This document shows, one piece after another, positions 6,367-14,597 of a stretch of DNA of 20,873 bases. The stretch's first letter is position 1. Each line of letters starts with the position of its first letter. A program made the translations under genes and the position numbers. This DNA comes from an uncultured Oscillibacter sp. (lineage in GTDB: Bacteria > Bacillota > Clostridia > Oscillospirales > Oscillospiraceae). Below the pieces are notes generated by a model that did no database searches, was not told where the DNA came from, and saw nothing but the letters and a program-made list of their open reading frames with translations. The stretch covers positions 1-20,873 of the forward strand of contig UQMC01000023.1 of assembly GCA_900542115.1 (NCBI GenBank), written 5' to 3'.

Positions 6367-9003
6367 ATGAAACGAAAGCTATGGACGCTCCTGCTCGCCC
6401 TCGGCGCGGCGCTGGCGCTGTGCGTCGGCGCAAGCGCGACGGACTTTACCGGCTGGACAGCGCTGATGGATGCCCACAGCGGGCGGGCCCTCGCTGACGG
6501 CAACTATTATCTAAACAACGATGTGACAATCTCGCAGACCATCACGGTCAGCGGCACCGTCACCCTCGACCTCAACGGCCATGTGCTGCAATACAAAAAT
6601 GATAGCACCAAAGGCAGCGTGATCAAGGTCGAGAGCGGCGGGCAGCTGACTATCGAGGACAGCAATACGAGTAATCTCTCGCACAAATTCAATCCGAATG
6701 GCAAACTGTGGGTGCTGGACGAGGCAAGCGGCACAGAGACCGTCACCGGCGGCGTCATCACCGGCGGCACGGGCTATCCGTATCAGCTCTACAGCACAGT
6801 AAATTGTGGCGGCGGTGTGTATATCGCACCCGGCGGGCAGTTGACCATGACCGGCGGCAATATTATCGGCTGCTCCGCGGAGTTCGGCGGCGGTGTATGT
6901 ATTTATCCGGGGCGAGACGGCGAACAGATGCCGTTCTCTATGTCCGGCGGCAGCATCATCGGCTGCTCCGCGGAGTCCGGCGGCGGTGTTTATGCTTCCG
7001 GTAAGTTCCAAATGTCAGGTCAGGCGGTCATTCGCAGCTGCACCGCCGAAGGCACGTCATTTAATTGCGGCGGAGGCGTATATGTCGACGGTAGCTTTGA
7101 AATGTCTGGTGAGGCAATAATCGAAGGCTGTCAGGCAATCTCCGAATACGCCTACGGCGGAGGCGTATTTGTCAACAGCAGCAGAAGCTTTGTGATGTCT
7201 GAGAAGGCAAAAATCGAAGGCTGTCAGGCAATCTCCACCCCTTCCTCCCCTTCCAAGGGCGGGGGCGTCCATCTCGCAAACAATACGGAGTTCACCCTGT
7301 CGGGCAGCGCCGTGATCCAAAACTGCAAGGCAGTTAATTCCGATGGTTCCGGCAAAGCCTATGGCGGCGGCGTGAGCGCCGCTAATGTGAGGAAGATCAC
7401 CTTGGCGGGCAGTGCGCGCATTGCCGACTGTATTGCAGCAAACGGAAGCGGACTATACATCACCGGCTCTCAGATGTATCCTGCTGACTATGGAAAACTT
7501 CTCGCCAACGGCGGCTCGGTTGACGGCGACGTCGTGCTGGGAGATACAGAAGACGGTCCCTGTACCATTACAGGCTCCGGCGGGACTGTGTTCAATGGCA
7601 AAGTGACCGTCACCCCCGGCAGCACCATCGAAAGCGGCATATTCAACGGCGAGGTCACCAACAACGGTACCATCACCGGCGGCGTGTTTACTGGAACCGT
7701 CATCAACGGCGAGGGCGGCACGATCGCCGCGGGCGTTTCGATTCCCAACTTGAAATTCATCGTGACCTTTGATAACGAGGGCACAAAAACGCAGGAGATT
7801 ATCGATGCGGGCAGTAAGATCACCGAGCCCACAGCTCCGACAAAGGAAGGCTATCGTTTCGGCGGCTGGTATTACGATAACAACGGCGGCAAAGCCAAAT
7901 GGAACTTCGACACGGATACGGTCACGCGCGCCATGACGCTCACGGCTAAGTGGGTACAGACGTATACCGTCACCTTTGAAACCAGCGGCGGCAGCGCGGT
8001 AGGCCCTGTGACCGTCGATGCTGGCAGCACCGTCACCAAGCCCGCCGACCCAACGAAGTCCGGCTATACCTTCGGCGGCTGGTACAAGGACAGCACGTTG
8101 CAGACCCCGTGGGATTTTGCCAATGGCACCGTAACGGCGGATACGACGCTCTACGCCAAGTGGACGGCGAACCCGCCCGCCCCGAGCTATGATGACCCCG
8201 ACCCGACCTATGCCGTCAGCGCGCCGGCTGCGGAGAACGGCAGCGTGACGGTCAGCCCGAGGAACGCCTCTGCGGGCAGCACCGTGACGATCACGGTGAA
8301 ACCCGACAGCGGCTATGTGCTGGAAACCATTTCCGCCACCGACAGGAACGGAAATGACCTCAAGCTCACTGACAGGGGCAATGGGAAATACACCTTCACC
8401 ATGCCCGGCAGCAGAGTTGAGGTCAAGGTTACCTTCATGGAGGACAACAGCGTTCTGAACTTCTTCTATGACGTGCCCAACGGCGCGTACTATTATGACG
8501 CGGTGAAATGGGCCGTGGACAACGGCATCACCGGCGGCGTTGGTAACAGCCTCTTTGCACCGAACCAGCCCTGCACCCGAGGTCAGATCGTCACTTTCCT
8601 GTGGCGTGCGGCTGGATCTCCTGTGGTGAACTACGCTATGAACATGACAGATGTTGCCGAGGACGCGTATTACGGCGAAGCTGTCCGCTGGGCACTGAGC
8701 GAGGGCATCACCACCGGTATCGGCGATACCGCCTTCGGCCCGGATGCGGCTTGCACTCGCGCACAGGCAGTTGCATTCCTATTCCGCTATGCGGTAGCCA
8801 GCGGGATGGACGCTGTGACGCTGGCAGACCTGATCTCCGGCTTTGCGGACGCCGCCTCCGTACCCGGTTATGCGGTGTCCGCCATGAATTGGGCACTGAG
8901 CCAGGGCATCATGCAGGGCAGCGGCACACAGCTTCTGTCCGGCAATACCTGCACCCGCGCCCAGATCGTGACGTTCCTTTACCGGGCAAATCAGGGGAAA
9001 TAA
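6367..9003 (+). CDS. Secreted SLH-domain surface protein with beta-helix and InlB-type repeats
   Basis: An 878-residue exported protein. A signal peptide (1-24, KRK then a long hydrophobic run, likely cut after ASA) leads into a right-handed beta-helix region (about 55-385) with seven GGGV turns between 148 and 335. Two InlB/Flg_new B-repeats follow (about 464-530 and 531-600), each with the GYxFGGWY and AKW signature. A further repeat-like domain (about 613-692) holds YAVSAPAAENGSVTVSP. Three SLH domains (about 699-752, 758-810, 824-878) with conserved F/L-x-P-x-x-x-CTRxQ cores end the chain. SLH domains bind pyruvylated wall polymers, so it should sit on the cell surface, perhaps binding a glycan or host factor. 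No LPXTG motif and no catalytic triad are apparent. GGAGGT at 6355-6360 sets the ATG. It stands alone between two terminators. Confidence 0.9.
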   Translation: MKRKLWTLLLALGAALALCVGASATDFTGWTALMDAHSGRALADGNYYLNNDVTISQTITVSGTVTLDLNGHVLQYKNDSTKGSVIKVESGGQLTIEDSNTSNLSHKFNPNGKLWVLDEASGTETVTGGVITGGTGYPYQLYSTVNCGGGVYIAPGGQLTMTGGNIIGCSAEFGGGVCIYPGRDGEQMPFSMSGGSIIGCSAESGGGVYASGKFQMSGQAVIRSCTAEGTSFNCGGGVYVDGSFEMSGEAIIEGCQAISEYAYGGGVFVNSSRSFVMSEKAKIEGCQAISTPSSPSKGGGVHLANNTEFTLSGSAVIQNCKAVNSDGSGKAYGGGVSAANVRKITLAGSARIADCIAANGSGLYITGSQMYPADYGKLLANGGSVDGDVVLGDTEDGPCTITGSGGTVFNGKVTVTPGSTIESGIFNGEVTNNGTITGGVFTGTVINGEGGTIAAGVSIPNLKFIVTFDNEGTKTQEIIDAGSKITEPTAPTKEGYRFGGWYYDNNGGKAKWNFDTDTVTRAMTLTAKWVQTYTVTFETSGGSAVGPVTVDAGSTVTKPADPTKSGYTFGGWYKDSTLQTPWDFANGTVTADTTLYAKWTANPPAPSYDDPDPTYAVSAPAAENGSVTVSPRNASAGSTVTITVKPDSGYVLETISATDRNGNDLKLTDRGNGKYTFTMPGSRVEVKVTFMEDNSVLNFFYDVPNGAYYYDAVKWAVDNGITGGVGNSLFAPNQPCTRGQIVTFLWRAAGSPVVNYAMNMTDVAEDAYYGEAVRWALSEGITTGIGDTAFGPDAACTRAQAVAFLFRYAVASGMDAVTLADLISGFADAASVPGYAVSAMNWALSQGIMQGSGTQLLSGNTCTRAQIVTFLYRANQGK
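6865..7236 (+). repeat. 93-bp (31-residue) duplicated modules inside the beta-helix
   Basis: Two sets of near-identical DNA recur at exactly 93 bases. Bases 6865-6896 match 6958-6989 at 31 of 32 positions, and 7120-7143 match 7213-7236 at all 24. Both encode GCSAE/GCQAIS-type turns next to GGGV. The equal 31-codon spacing implies recent in-frame duplication of beta-helix units. Confidence 0.8.
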
Positions 9004-9040
9004 CCTCCTTTTCAGGCGGCGGATGCCGCAGTGAGGCATA

Positions 9041-9079
9041 CGCGGACAGCGGTGAGCAAAATGTTCACCGCTGTCTGCG
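9041..9079 (+). other. Strong hairpin after the surface-protein gene
   Basis: CGCGGACAGCGGTGA pairs with TCACCGCTGTCTGCG (15 base pairs with one G-U) around a 9-base loop, 37 bases after the stop. No T run follows, so it may stabilise the mRNA end or assist the second, T-tailed hairpin at 9147-9183. Confidence 0.6.
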
Positions 9080-9146
9080 CTTCTTGGGGAACAATGCTTT
9101 GTGTGGATAGTTTAAAAAGCAAAAATTTGCTTTATATAATAAGAAA

Positions 9147-9183
9147 CACGCCCCCGGGATTGTCCGGAGGCGTGCTTCTTTTT
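9147..9183. terminator. Terminator between convergent genes
   Basis: CACGCCCCCGG pairs with CCGGAGGCGTG (one mismatch), followed on the plus strand by TTCTT and more T. It is the shared end for the surface-protein gene and the minus-strand PLP lyase; the T tail is better on the plus strand. Confidence 0.8.
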
Positions 9184-9225
9184 CAAAAGAGAAGGGGATA
9201 TGGAGAAAAGTGTAGACAGTTGAAC

Positions 9226-10437
9226 TTAGTCGCCCAGCGCCTGCTTCAGATCGGCGATGATATCGTCCGGGTCCTCCAGACCAACGGACATACGAATCAT
9301 ACCATCGGTAATACCGGCCGCCTCGCGGATCTCCTTGGGAATCATGGTGTGGGTCATGGCGGCAGCCTGCTCCACCAGCGTTTCCGTATCACCCAGAGAC
9401 ACGGCCAGCGTGCAGAGCTTCAGGCTGTTGATGAACTTCTTGCCTGCTTCCAGACCGCCTGCCACGTCAAAGGAGATCATGCCGCCTCCGCCCTTCATTT
9501 GCTTCTTGGCAATGGCATACTGGGGATTGGACTCCAGGAACGGATAACGGACGGTCTCGATCTTCGGATTGGCCTCCAGCCACTTTGCGATCTTCAGAGC
9601 GCTCTCGTTGTACTGCTTCATGCGGACGCCCAGCGTCTTGAGGCCGCGGCACACCAGAAATGCGGTGAAGGGCGCCATCACGGAGCCGAAATGCATCAAC
9701 GTACCCAAGCGGCACTCGCGCAGGAACTGCTCATCGTTGGAAACAACCGCGCCGCCCAGCAGATCGCCGTGGCCGCCGATGTACTTGGTGAGGCTGTGGA
9801 TGACCACATCCACGCCCAGATCCAGCGGGGTGGTATTGTAGGGAGTGGCGAAGGTGTTGTCGATAAAGACCTTAATGCCGTGCTTATGGGCGATCTCCAC
9901 CACGGCAGCAATGTCTATCAGCACCATGGTGGGGTTAGCAGGAGACTCCACATAGATCAGCTTGGTGTTGGGCTTAATGAGCTTTTCCAACTGGCTGAGG
10001 TCAGCGGCGTCAAAGGTATCGTGGGCGATGCCGAAGCGGGGCAACCAATCGCTGGTGACGTCCTCGGTGCCGGAATACTTGGCCTTGGTGAAGATGGCGT
10101 GGTCGCCGGCCTTGAGCAGAGCGAAAACCGCGCCGGAAACAGCGCCCATGCCGGAAGCGTAGGCCACAGCGCCCTTGCCATGCTCCAGCGCGGCCAGCTT
10201 CTGCTCCAGATAATCCACAGAGGGGTTGGTGATGCGGCTGTAGGCGAAGCTCTCGGCGTAATCGTCACAGGCCTTCACAGCATCGTCCGTGGAGTCAAAA
10301 TAGAAGGTGGACGTCTGGTAGATGGGAGGAATTAAAGCGCCGTACATATCCCGGGGCTCACCGGCGTGGACTTCTACGGTGTTGAACTTCAATTCCTCAT
10401 GCTTCAGGTCAGGATGCTTCAAAACTAACTGGCTCAT
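9226..10437 (-). CDS. Cys/Met-metabolism PLP enzyme, probable methionine gamma-lyase or cystathionine lyase
   Basis: A 403-residue cytosolic enzyme of the trans-sulfuration family (fold type I). Phosphate- and cofactor-binding YSR is at 66-68, the substrate tyrosine is Y121 in YSGT, the pyridine-binding aspartate is D193 in DNTFATP, and the Schiff-base lysine is K218 in SLTKYIGGHGD. The family carries out gamma- or beta-elimination or replacement. Methionine gamma-lyase usually has Cys two residues after the tyrosine; here it is G123, so the exact reaction stays open (O-acetylhomoserine sulfhydrylase is also possible). The ATG at 10437 is chosen because AGGAGG lies seven bases before it; the 25 extra upstream codons have no such signal. 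It lies downstream of the LysR gene on the same strand, 131 bases away, with a small dyad ACGG-N5-CCGT at 10520-10532 between them. Confidence 0.88.
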   Translation of the reverse strand: MSQLVLKHPDLKHEELKFNTVEVHAGEPRDMYGALIPPIYQTSTFYFDSTDDAVKACDDYAESFAYSRITNPSVDYLEQKLAALEHGKGAVAYASGMGAVSGAVFALLKAGDHAIFTKAKYSGTEDVTSDWLPRFGIAHDTFDAADLSQLEKLIKPNTKLIYVESPANPTMVLIDIAAVVEIAHKHGIKVFIDNTFATPYNTTPLDLGVDVVIHSLTKYIGGHGDLLGGAVVSNDEQFLRECRLGTLMHFGSVMAPFTAFLVCRGLKTLGVRMKQYNESALKIAKWLEANPKIETVRYPFLESNPQYAIAKKQMKGGGGMISFDVAGGLEAGKKFINSLKLCTLAVSLGDTETLVEQAAAMTHTMIPKEIREAAGITDGMIRMSVGLEDPDDIIADLKQALGD

Positions 10438-10568
10438 GCGTATACCTCCTAAAATTTGTGCGGTTTTTCTAAAACCTACCATTTTGGTTGAGAAAAGCAT
10501 AGCACAAATCACAGGGGTTACGGAAATACCGTGATGTTATTGCCGGTCATAACCAATTATTTTTCCAT

Positions 10569-11492
10569 TCAGGTCTCCGGCACATCGCAGCAGTGGCGCT
10601 GGAGCAGCTTGACAAGCTCCTCCGCCGGCCGGGACAGCGTATGGCCCTTCTGGCAAATCCAGCCGATGGTGATCACATCATCATAGCCCACGATGGGCCG
10701 CTTTACAACGCCCAGCTCTCGGTTTCCGGCAGAGACCGTGCCGGTCCCCAAATCATAGCCCTGACACTCTTTCATGACCATCATGCTTTGGTAAAGGCCG
10801 CTGATGATGTTCACCTTCCGGGGATAAAAGTCCGGCAGCAGCATTTCCTCCTGCAAAACGGAGGGAGAATCGGAGTCCAGCTCATACATGATGCAGGGAT
10901 AGGGCTGCAGCTCCTCCAGCGTCAGCACGGACTTTTTTGCCAGCGGATGGGTTTCGTGGATGAACACATATGGCTTGCTGTTGACCAGCGGGTGAAATTC
11001 CAAATGGTTGTCCCCAAAAACACGGTTCATGTGCTTGCGGCTGCGGTCACTGATAAAGAGGACGCCCAGCTCTGTGGTCTTGTCCGACACCTGCTGGATG
11101 ACCTCCGGCCCCTGTCCCACTAACAGCTTATAAGTATAGTCATCTTTTTTGCTGGCGCGCTGGTAATCCATCAGGGCATCAACCACAAAGCAATAATGCT
11201 GGCTGCTGACGCTGAGGGTCTCATGGGTCTTGCCCATGTCCTGCGTAAAGTGCCGGGAGATATGCTCGGCGTCCTTCAGCAGCCGCTCCCCCATATTCAG
11301 CAGCTCCCGGCCTTCCGCCGTCAAGGTGATGCCGGCAGCGGAGCGGACAAAAATGGTAATTCCCAGTTCCTCCTCCAGCGCACAGACCATTTTGCTGATT
11401 CCGGGCTGTGATACGTACAGCGCTTGGGCTGCTTTACAGAAAGAGCCGTATTTAGCCACCGTGGAAATGTATTTCAACTGAAGAAGCGTCAT
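10569..11492 (-). CDS. LysR-type transcriptional regulator
   Basis: A 307-residue LysR-family regulator with the usual winged helix-turn-helix at the N-terminus (about 3-60: LKYISTVAKYGSFCKAAQAL, then SQPGISKMVCALEEELGI) and a two-lobed effector-binding domain, including YVFIHETHPLAKK and ending with a long recognition helix. LysR proteins commonly control a divergent gene, here brnQ, and respond to a pathway metabolite. Its flanks are a PLP lyase on its own strand and brnQ with a second PLP enzyme on the other. That makes it the likely regulator of sulfur or branched-chain amino acid use, perhaps sensing methionine, cysteine or a keto acid. A strong promoter lies at 11536-11565. The ribosome site (AGGAAAGG) is rather far from the ATG. 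Confidence 0.9.
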   Translation of the reverse strand: MTLLQLKYISTVAKYGSFCKAAQALYVSQPGISKMVCALEEELGITIFVRSAAGITLTAEGRELLNMGERLLKDAEHISRHFTQDMGKTHETLSVSSQHYCFVVDALMDYQRASKKDDYTYKLLVGQGPEVIQQVSDKTTELGVLFISDRSRKHMNRVFGDNHLEFHPLVNSKPYVFIHETHPLAKKSVLTLEELQPYPCIMYELDSDSPSVLQEEMLLPDFYPRKVNIISGLYQSMMVMKECQGYDLGTGTVSAGNRELGVVKRPIVGYDDVITIGWICQKGHTLSRPAEELVKLLQRHCCDVPET

Positions 11493-11530
11493 GACAAATT
11501 GCCAACCTTTCCTCGTTTTTCGATGGATTT

Positions 11531-11565
11531 CTTGTATTATAGCACAAGAATTCCAAAATGTGCAA
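11531..11565 (-). promoter_or_regulatory. lysR promoter overlapped by a LysR-box-like dyad
   Basis: On the minus strand TTGCAC (11565-11560) and TATAAT (11541-11536) are 18 bases apart, a near-consensus promoter for the LysR gene. The dyad CTTGTATTATAGCACAAG (11531-11548) covers the -10; its arms CTTGT/ACAAG fit the T-N11-A pattern of LysR sites. Binding there would block lysR, giving negative autoregulation. The promoter is clear; the operator is inference. Confidence 0.65.
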
Positions 11566-11695
11566 CTATAATCATACCAAAATAGTCTGTTTTAAAAAAA
11601 CAAACATTTTCGTGATACTAAACAACAGTTTTTAAAAAACAGGTGATTATAGGTCGATATATACAAAAGTAATTGCAGTTCATAACATCGGTTTA

Positions 11696-11725
11696 TTGGA
11701 CAAACGCGATTTCAGCCGCTATCAT
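11696..11725 (+). promoter_or_regulatory. Candidate brnQ promoter
   Basis: TTGGAC (11696-11701) and TATCAT (11720-11725) are 18 bases apart, about 65 bases before the brnQ ATG. The 298-base gap between lysR and brnQ is AT-rich, with two A/T palindrome-like stretches near 11587-11605 and 11629-11646, and contains no gene. Confidence 0.5.
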
Positions 11726-11790
11726 AAAAGTCAGCAAACGGTTCTCAGTTTTTCAGTGTGCAAAATAGGAAAATAGGGAGGAACTTATTT

Positions 11791-13080
11791 ATGCAAGAGA
11801 AAAAAATCAAATTCACAGACGTCCTATTCGTAGGTCTGGCGTTCTTCGCCTCCTACTTCGGCGCGGGCAACCTGATCTTCCCGCCGATGCTGGGCCTGCA
11901 AAGCGGCAGCAACTGGCTCAGCGGCATGATCGGTATGCTGGCCTCCGGCGTGGGTCTGCCCATTCTGGCTATCATTGTGCTGGGTATGTGCGGCTCTGTC
12001 CAGAAAATCTCCGACCATGTGAACAAGAAGTTCTACACCGTCATGATCGGCGCCATCATGATCCTCTGCTGCTGCGTGTCCATCCCCAGAACCGCAGCCG
12101 TCGGTATTGAGATGGGCCTTCAGGGCATCTGGCCCGGCGCACCGTATCTGGTGTTCGTCATCATCTACTTTGCCATCGCGTTCCTGTTCGCTAAGGACCG
12201 CGGTACCGCTTTGGACAATGTGGGCAAGATTTTGACTCCTGTTATGACCATCATCCTGTTCATTCTGGTGGTCAAGGGCGCTGTCAGCCCCATCGGTACT
12301 CCCGGCGCCGCCTCTGTGGACAACGCATTTGTCAACAGCTTCCTCGGCGGCTACAGCACTGGCGACGTTCTGGTGTCCTTTCTGGCTGCCGGCGTGTTCT
12401 TTGACAGCATCAAGCGCAAGGGCTACGAGGGTGAAGCCTTCCGCAAGGCCCATGTCCGGGCCTGCCTGATCGCCGCCGTCTGCCTGGCTATCGTCTATGG
12501 CGGTCTGCTGTATATGGGCGCCTGCGTCAGCACCGAGTACACGCCCGACAGCATCAGCAACGCCAACCTCCTGCTGGCGATCATCCGCTCCAGCGGCGGC
12601 CAGATTGCGATTTACGGCCTGTGCCTGTCCGTGGTGCTGGCCTGCCTCACCACCGCCATCAGCCAGATCACCGCAGTGGCAGATTTCTATGAGACCGCCA
12701 CCCACGGCAAGCTGTCCTATAAGGTTCTGGTCATGATCGTCCCTATCGTCACCACCATCGTCGCCAGCTTCGGTCTGGATACCATCGTGAGCCTGACCTC
12801 CCCCTGGTTCTCCTTCTTCTATCCCATCACGCTGGTAATGACCATTCTGGGCATCTTCGAGAAGAAGATTCCCAATGACGGCGCATTTAAGGGCGCTGTG
12901 TATTTCACCGTGGTGTACGCCATTCTGGACCTGCCCCACGAGTACGGCTTCGGCTTCCTCGATCCCGTTATGAACCACATCCCCCTCTATGCTCTGGGCT
13001 TCGGCTGGATCGTTCCCGCTGTGGTGGGCTTCATCGTCGGTCTCATCGCCGGAAAGGGCAAGGGCCGCACGGAGACCTGA
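11791..13080 (+). CDS. brnQ: Branched-chain amino acid permease BrnQ (LIVCS family)
   Basis: A 429-residue integral membrane permease with about twelve hydrophobic helices, belonging to the LIVCS family that takes up leucine, isoleucine and valine with sodium or protons. The signature FFASYFGAGNLIFPPMLG is near residues 18-35, and the family-typical CVSIPRTAAVG follows helix 3. The ATG at 11791 is set by GGGAGG at 11776-11781; an in-frame ATG eleven codons earlier lacks a site. brnQ diverges from the LysR gene and is followed after 73 bases, without a terminator, by a PLP enzyme of Cys/Met metabolism, so the two are probably one transcript. Some members of this family also carry methionine, which would fit the neighbours, but substrate choice cannot be read from sequence. 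Confidence 0.93.
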   Translation: MQEKKIKFTDVLFVGLAFFASYFGAGNLIFPPMLGLQSGSNWLSGMIGMLASGVGLPILAIIVLGMCGSVQKISDHVNKKFYTVMIGAIMILCCCVSIPRTAAVGIEMGLQGIWPGAPYLVFVIIYFAIAFLFAKDRGTALDNVGKILTPVMTIILFILVVKGAVSPIGTPGAASVDNAFVNSFLGGYSTGDVLVSFLAAGVFFDSIKRKGYEGEAFRKAHVRACLIAAVCLAIVYGGLLYMGACVSTEYTPDSISNANLLLAIIRSSGGQIAIYGLCLSVVLACLTTAISQITAVADFYETATHGKLSYKVLVMIVPIVTTIVASFGLDTIVSLTSPWFSFFYPITLVMTILGIFEKKIPNDGAFKGAVYFTVVYAILDLPHEYGFGFLDPVMNHIPLYALGFGWIVPAVVGFIVGLIAGKGKGRTET

Positions 13081-13126
13081 TTTCGCGTGAGTTTCTGAAA
13101 AAATCTGATACCGCATTTTAATTGGA

Positions 13127-13141
13127 ACGCGCAAAGCGCGT
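13127..13141 (+). repeat. Small hairpin just before the ribosome site of the second PLP enzyme
   Basis: ACGCGC pairs with GCGCGT around AAA, and AAGGAGG starts on the next base. With no T run it is not a terminator. It could be an mRNA processing or stabilising stem separating brnQ from the downstream cistron. Confidence 0.55.
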
Positions 13142-13153
13142 AAGGAGGATTAT

Positions 13154-14353
13154 ATGTCTATTGAAAAGGGCGACGCAACCAAATACGTCCACACCGGCAA
13201 CGGTGAGCTGTGCTACGAGCTGAACAAGGCGCTGACAGTGCCGGAGACCTTCCCCATCTATCTGTCCTCTGCCTACATTTTCGACTCCATTGATCCCATT
13301 GATAAGATTTGCGACGAGGGCGCTCCCGGCTATGCCTATTTCCGTCTTGGCAACCCCAACGCCGACGCCACCTCTCAAATTCTGGCGGCCGGTGAGGGCG
13401 GCGAGAAGGGTCTGGTGTTTTCCTCCGGCATGGCGGCCATCACCACCTCCATTCTGGCAACGGTGAAGCCCGGTGACCACATCGTGGCCTCCCCCATCAT
13501 CTACGGCGAGGCGTTCTACTACCTCAAGCACGAGCTGAAGCGCTGGGGCGTGGAGACCACCTTCATCGACTTCAACACGCAGGATGTTGCGGACTATATG
13601 CGTCCCAACACCAAGCTGGTGTACGGCGAGACCATCGCCAATCCTCTGATGAGCGTACCCGATATTCAGCATCTGGCAGATGTCGCCCACGCCCACGGCG
13701 CAAAGCTGTTCATCGACAACACCTTTGCCACCTCCATCATCGCAAAGCCCATCAAGTTCGGTGCCGACCTTGTAATCTACAGCGCCACCAAGTATCTCGG
13801 CGGCCATGATGATCTGGTAGGCGGCGCGGTGGTCGGCTCCGCGGAGATCATCAAGTCTCTGAGCTTCTACCTCGGCCTCTACGGTGCCAATCTGGGCGCT
13901 ACGGAGTCCTGGCTGCTGGCCCGGAGCCTGCGGACCCTGCCTCTGCGTGTTAAGAAGATGGCGGAAAACGGCATGGCGCTGGCCAAGTTCTTCGAGAGCC
14001 ATCCCAAGGTGGAAAAGGTTTATTATCCCGGTCTGGAGTCCTCTCCCAGCAAGGCGCTGGCCGACAAGCAGTTCGAGGGCAACGGCTACGGCGGTATGCT
14101 CTGCGTGAACTTCAAGGGCGGTCAGAAAGAGATCGACAAGCTCATCAGCAATCTGCAGCTGGTCCGCTTTGTTCCCACGCTGGCCGGTGTCGGCACCACG
14201 CTGACCTATCCCCCCAGAGCCTCTCATCGCGATCTCAGCCCCGACGAGCTGGCGGCTATTGGCATCACCATGGGCCAGATTCGCCTCTCCTCCGGCCTTG
14301 AGGACACCGATGACCTGCTGAACGATTTCGATCAGGCGCTGGCAAAGCTGTAA
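13154..14353 (+). CDS. Second Cys/Met-metabolism PLP enzyme (gamma-lyase/synthase family)
   Basis: A 399-residue fold type I PLP enzyme related to, but clearly different from, the one at 9226-10437. Cofactor-binding Y62 and R64 occur as YFR rather than the usual YSR. The active-site tyrosine is Y117 in IIYGEA, with glutamate (E119) where methionine gamma-lyase has cysteine. D188 is in DNTFAT, K213 in SATKYLGGHDD binds PLP, and RLSSGLE near the C-terminus binds the substrate carboxylate. These changes suggest a distinct substrate, so methionine gamma-lyase is only one option; cystathionine or homoserine-ester chemistry is also possible. AAGGAGG at 13142-13148 sets the ATG. It is probably cotranscribed with brnQ and ends at a very strong hairpin. 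Confidence 0.88.
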   Translation: MSIEKGDATKYVHTGNGELCYELNKALTVPETFPIYLSSAYIFDSIDPIDKICDEGAPGYAYFRLGNPNADATSQILAAGEGGEKGLVFSSGMAAITTSILATVKPGDHIVASPIIYGEAFYYLKHELKRWGVETTFIDFNTQDVADYMRPNTKLVYGETIANPLMSVPDIQHLADVAHAHGAKLFIDNTFATSIIAKPIKFGADLVIYSATKYLGGHDDLVGGAVVGSAEIIKSLSFYLGLYGANLGATESWLLARSLRTLPLRVKKMAENGMALAKFFESHPKVEKVYYPGLESSPSKALADKQFEGNGYGGMLCVNFKGGQKEIDKLISNLQLVRFVPTLAGVGTTLTYPPRASHRDLSPDELAAIGITMGQIRLSSGLEDTDDLLNDFDQALAKL

Positions 14354-14374
14354 AGCAGAGATACCTACCCCTAT

Positions 14375-14420
14375 AAAAATAACAGCAGAGCATCCAGTTG
14401 GATGCTCTGCTGTTATTTTT
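14375..14420. terminator. Perfect 21-bp terminator hairpin
   Basis: Bases 14375-14395 are perfectly complementary to 14400-14420 around AGTT, starting with five A and ending with five T. It can stop transcription from either side and closes the brnQ-PLP enzyme unit. Confidence 0.95.
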
Positions 14421-14515
14421 GCGTTTTTAAACGAATTCTTGGCATTTCCGTATGCGGATTGCAGAACAAGGTCCGAACTCATTTCCAACATCCTACGAAT
14501 CACTGCGACGGAGTC

Positions 14516-14597
14516 CCCCGCTGAAACTCAGCGCAGCGATTTCAGTGGGGAGAGGGCGAATAGCGGAATGAGCAAGGCGCTGCCGGAAGGCAGCGCC
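14516..14597. repeat. Two structured hairpins in the gene-free region
   Basis: CCCCGCTGAAA (14516-14526) pairs with TTTCAGTGGGG (14540-14550), with one G-U. GGCGCTGCC (14576-14584) pairs perfectly with GGCAGCGCC (14589-14597) around a GGAA tetraloop of GNRA type. They lie 26 bases apart in a stretch where I see no credible gene. Confidence 0.65.

Noticed and set aside
6865..7236. CRISPR array
   Set aside because: The direct repeats are in frame inside a secreted beta-helix protein, 93 bases apart, two copies each, and encode conserved residues.
9031..10335. 434-codon plus-strand frame opposite the PLP lyase
   Set aside because: The minus strand encodes an obvious Cys/Met PLP enzyme with all catalytic residues; the plus frame is antisense and His/Gly-rich without homology.
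11824..13134. 436-codon minus-strand frame over brnQ
   Set aside because: Asp/Gly/His-rich antisense shadow of a transmembrane gene with the expected motifs on the plus strand.
13118..14503. 461-codon minus-strand frame over the second PLP enzyme
   Set aside because: Antisense shadow; it also runs straight through the 21-bp terminator hairpin.
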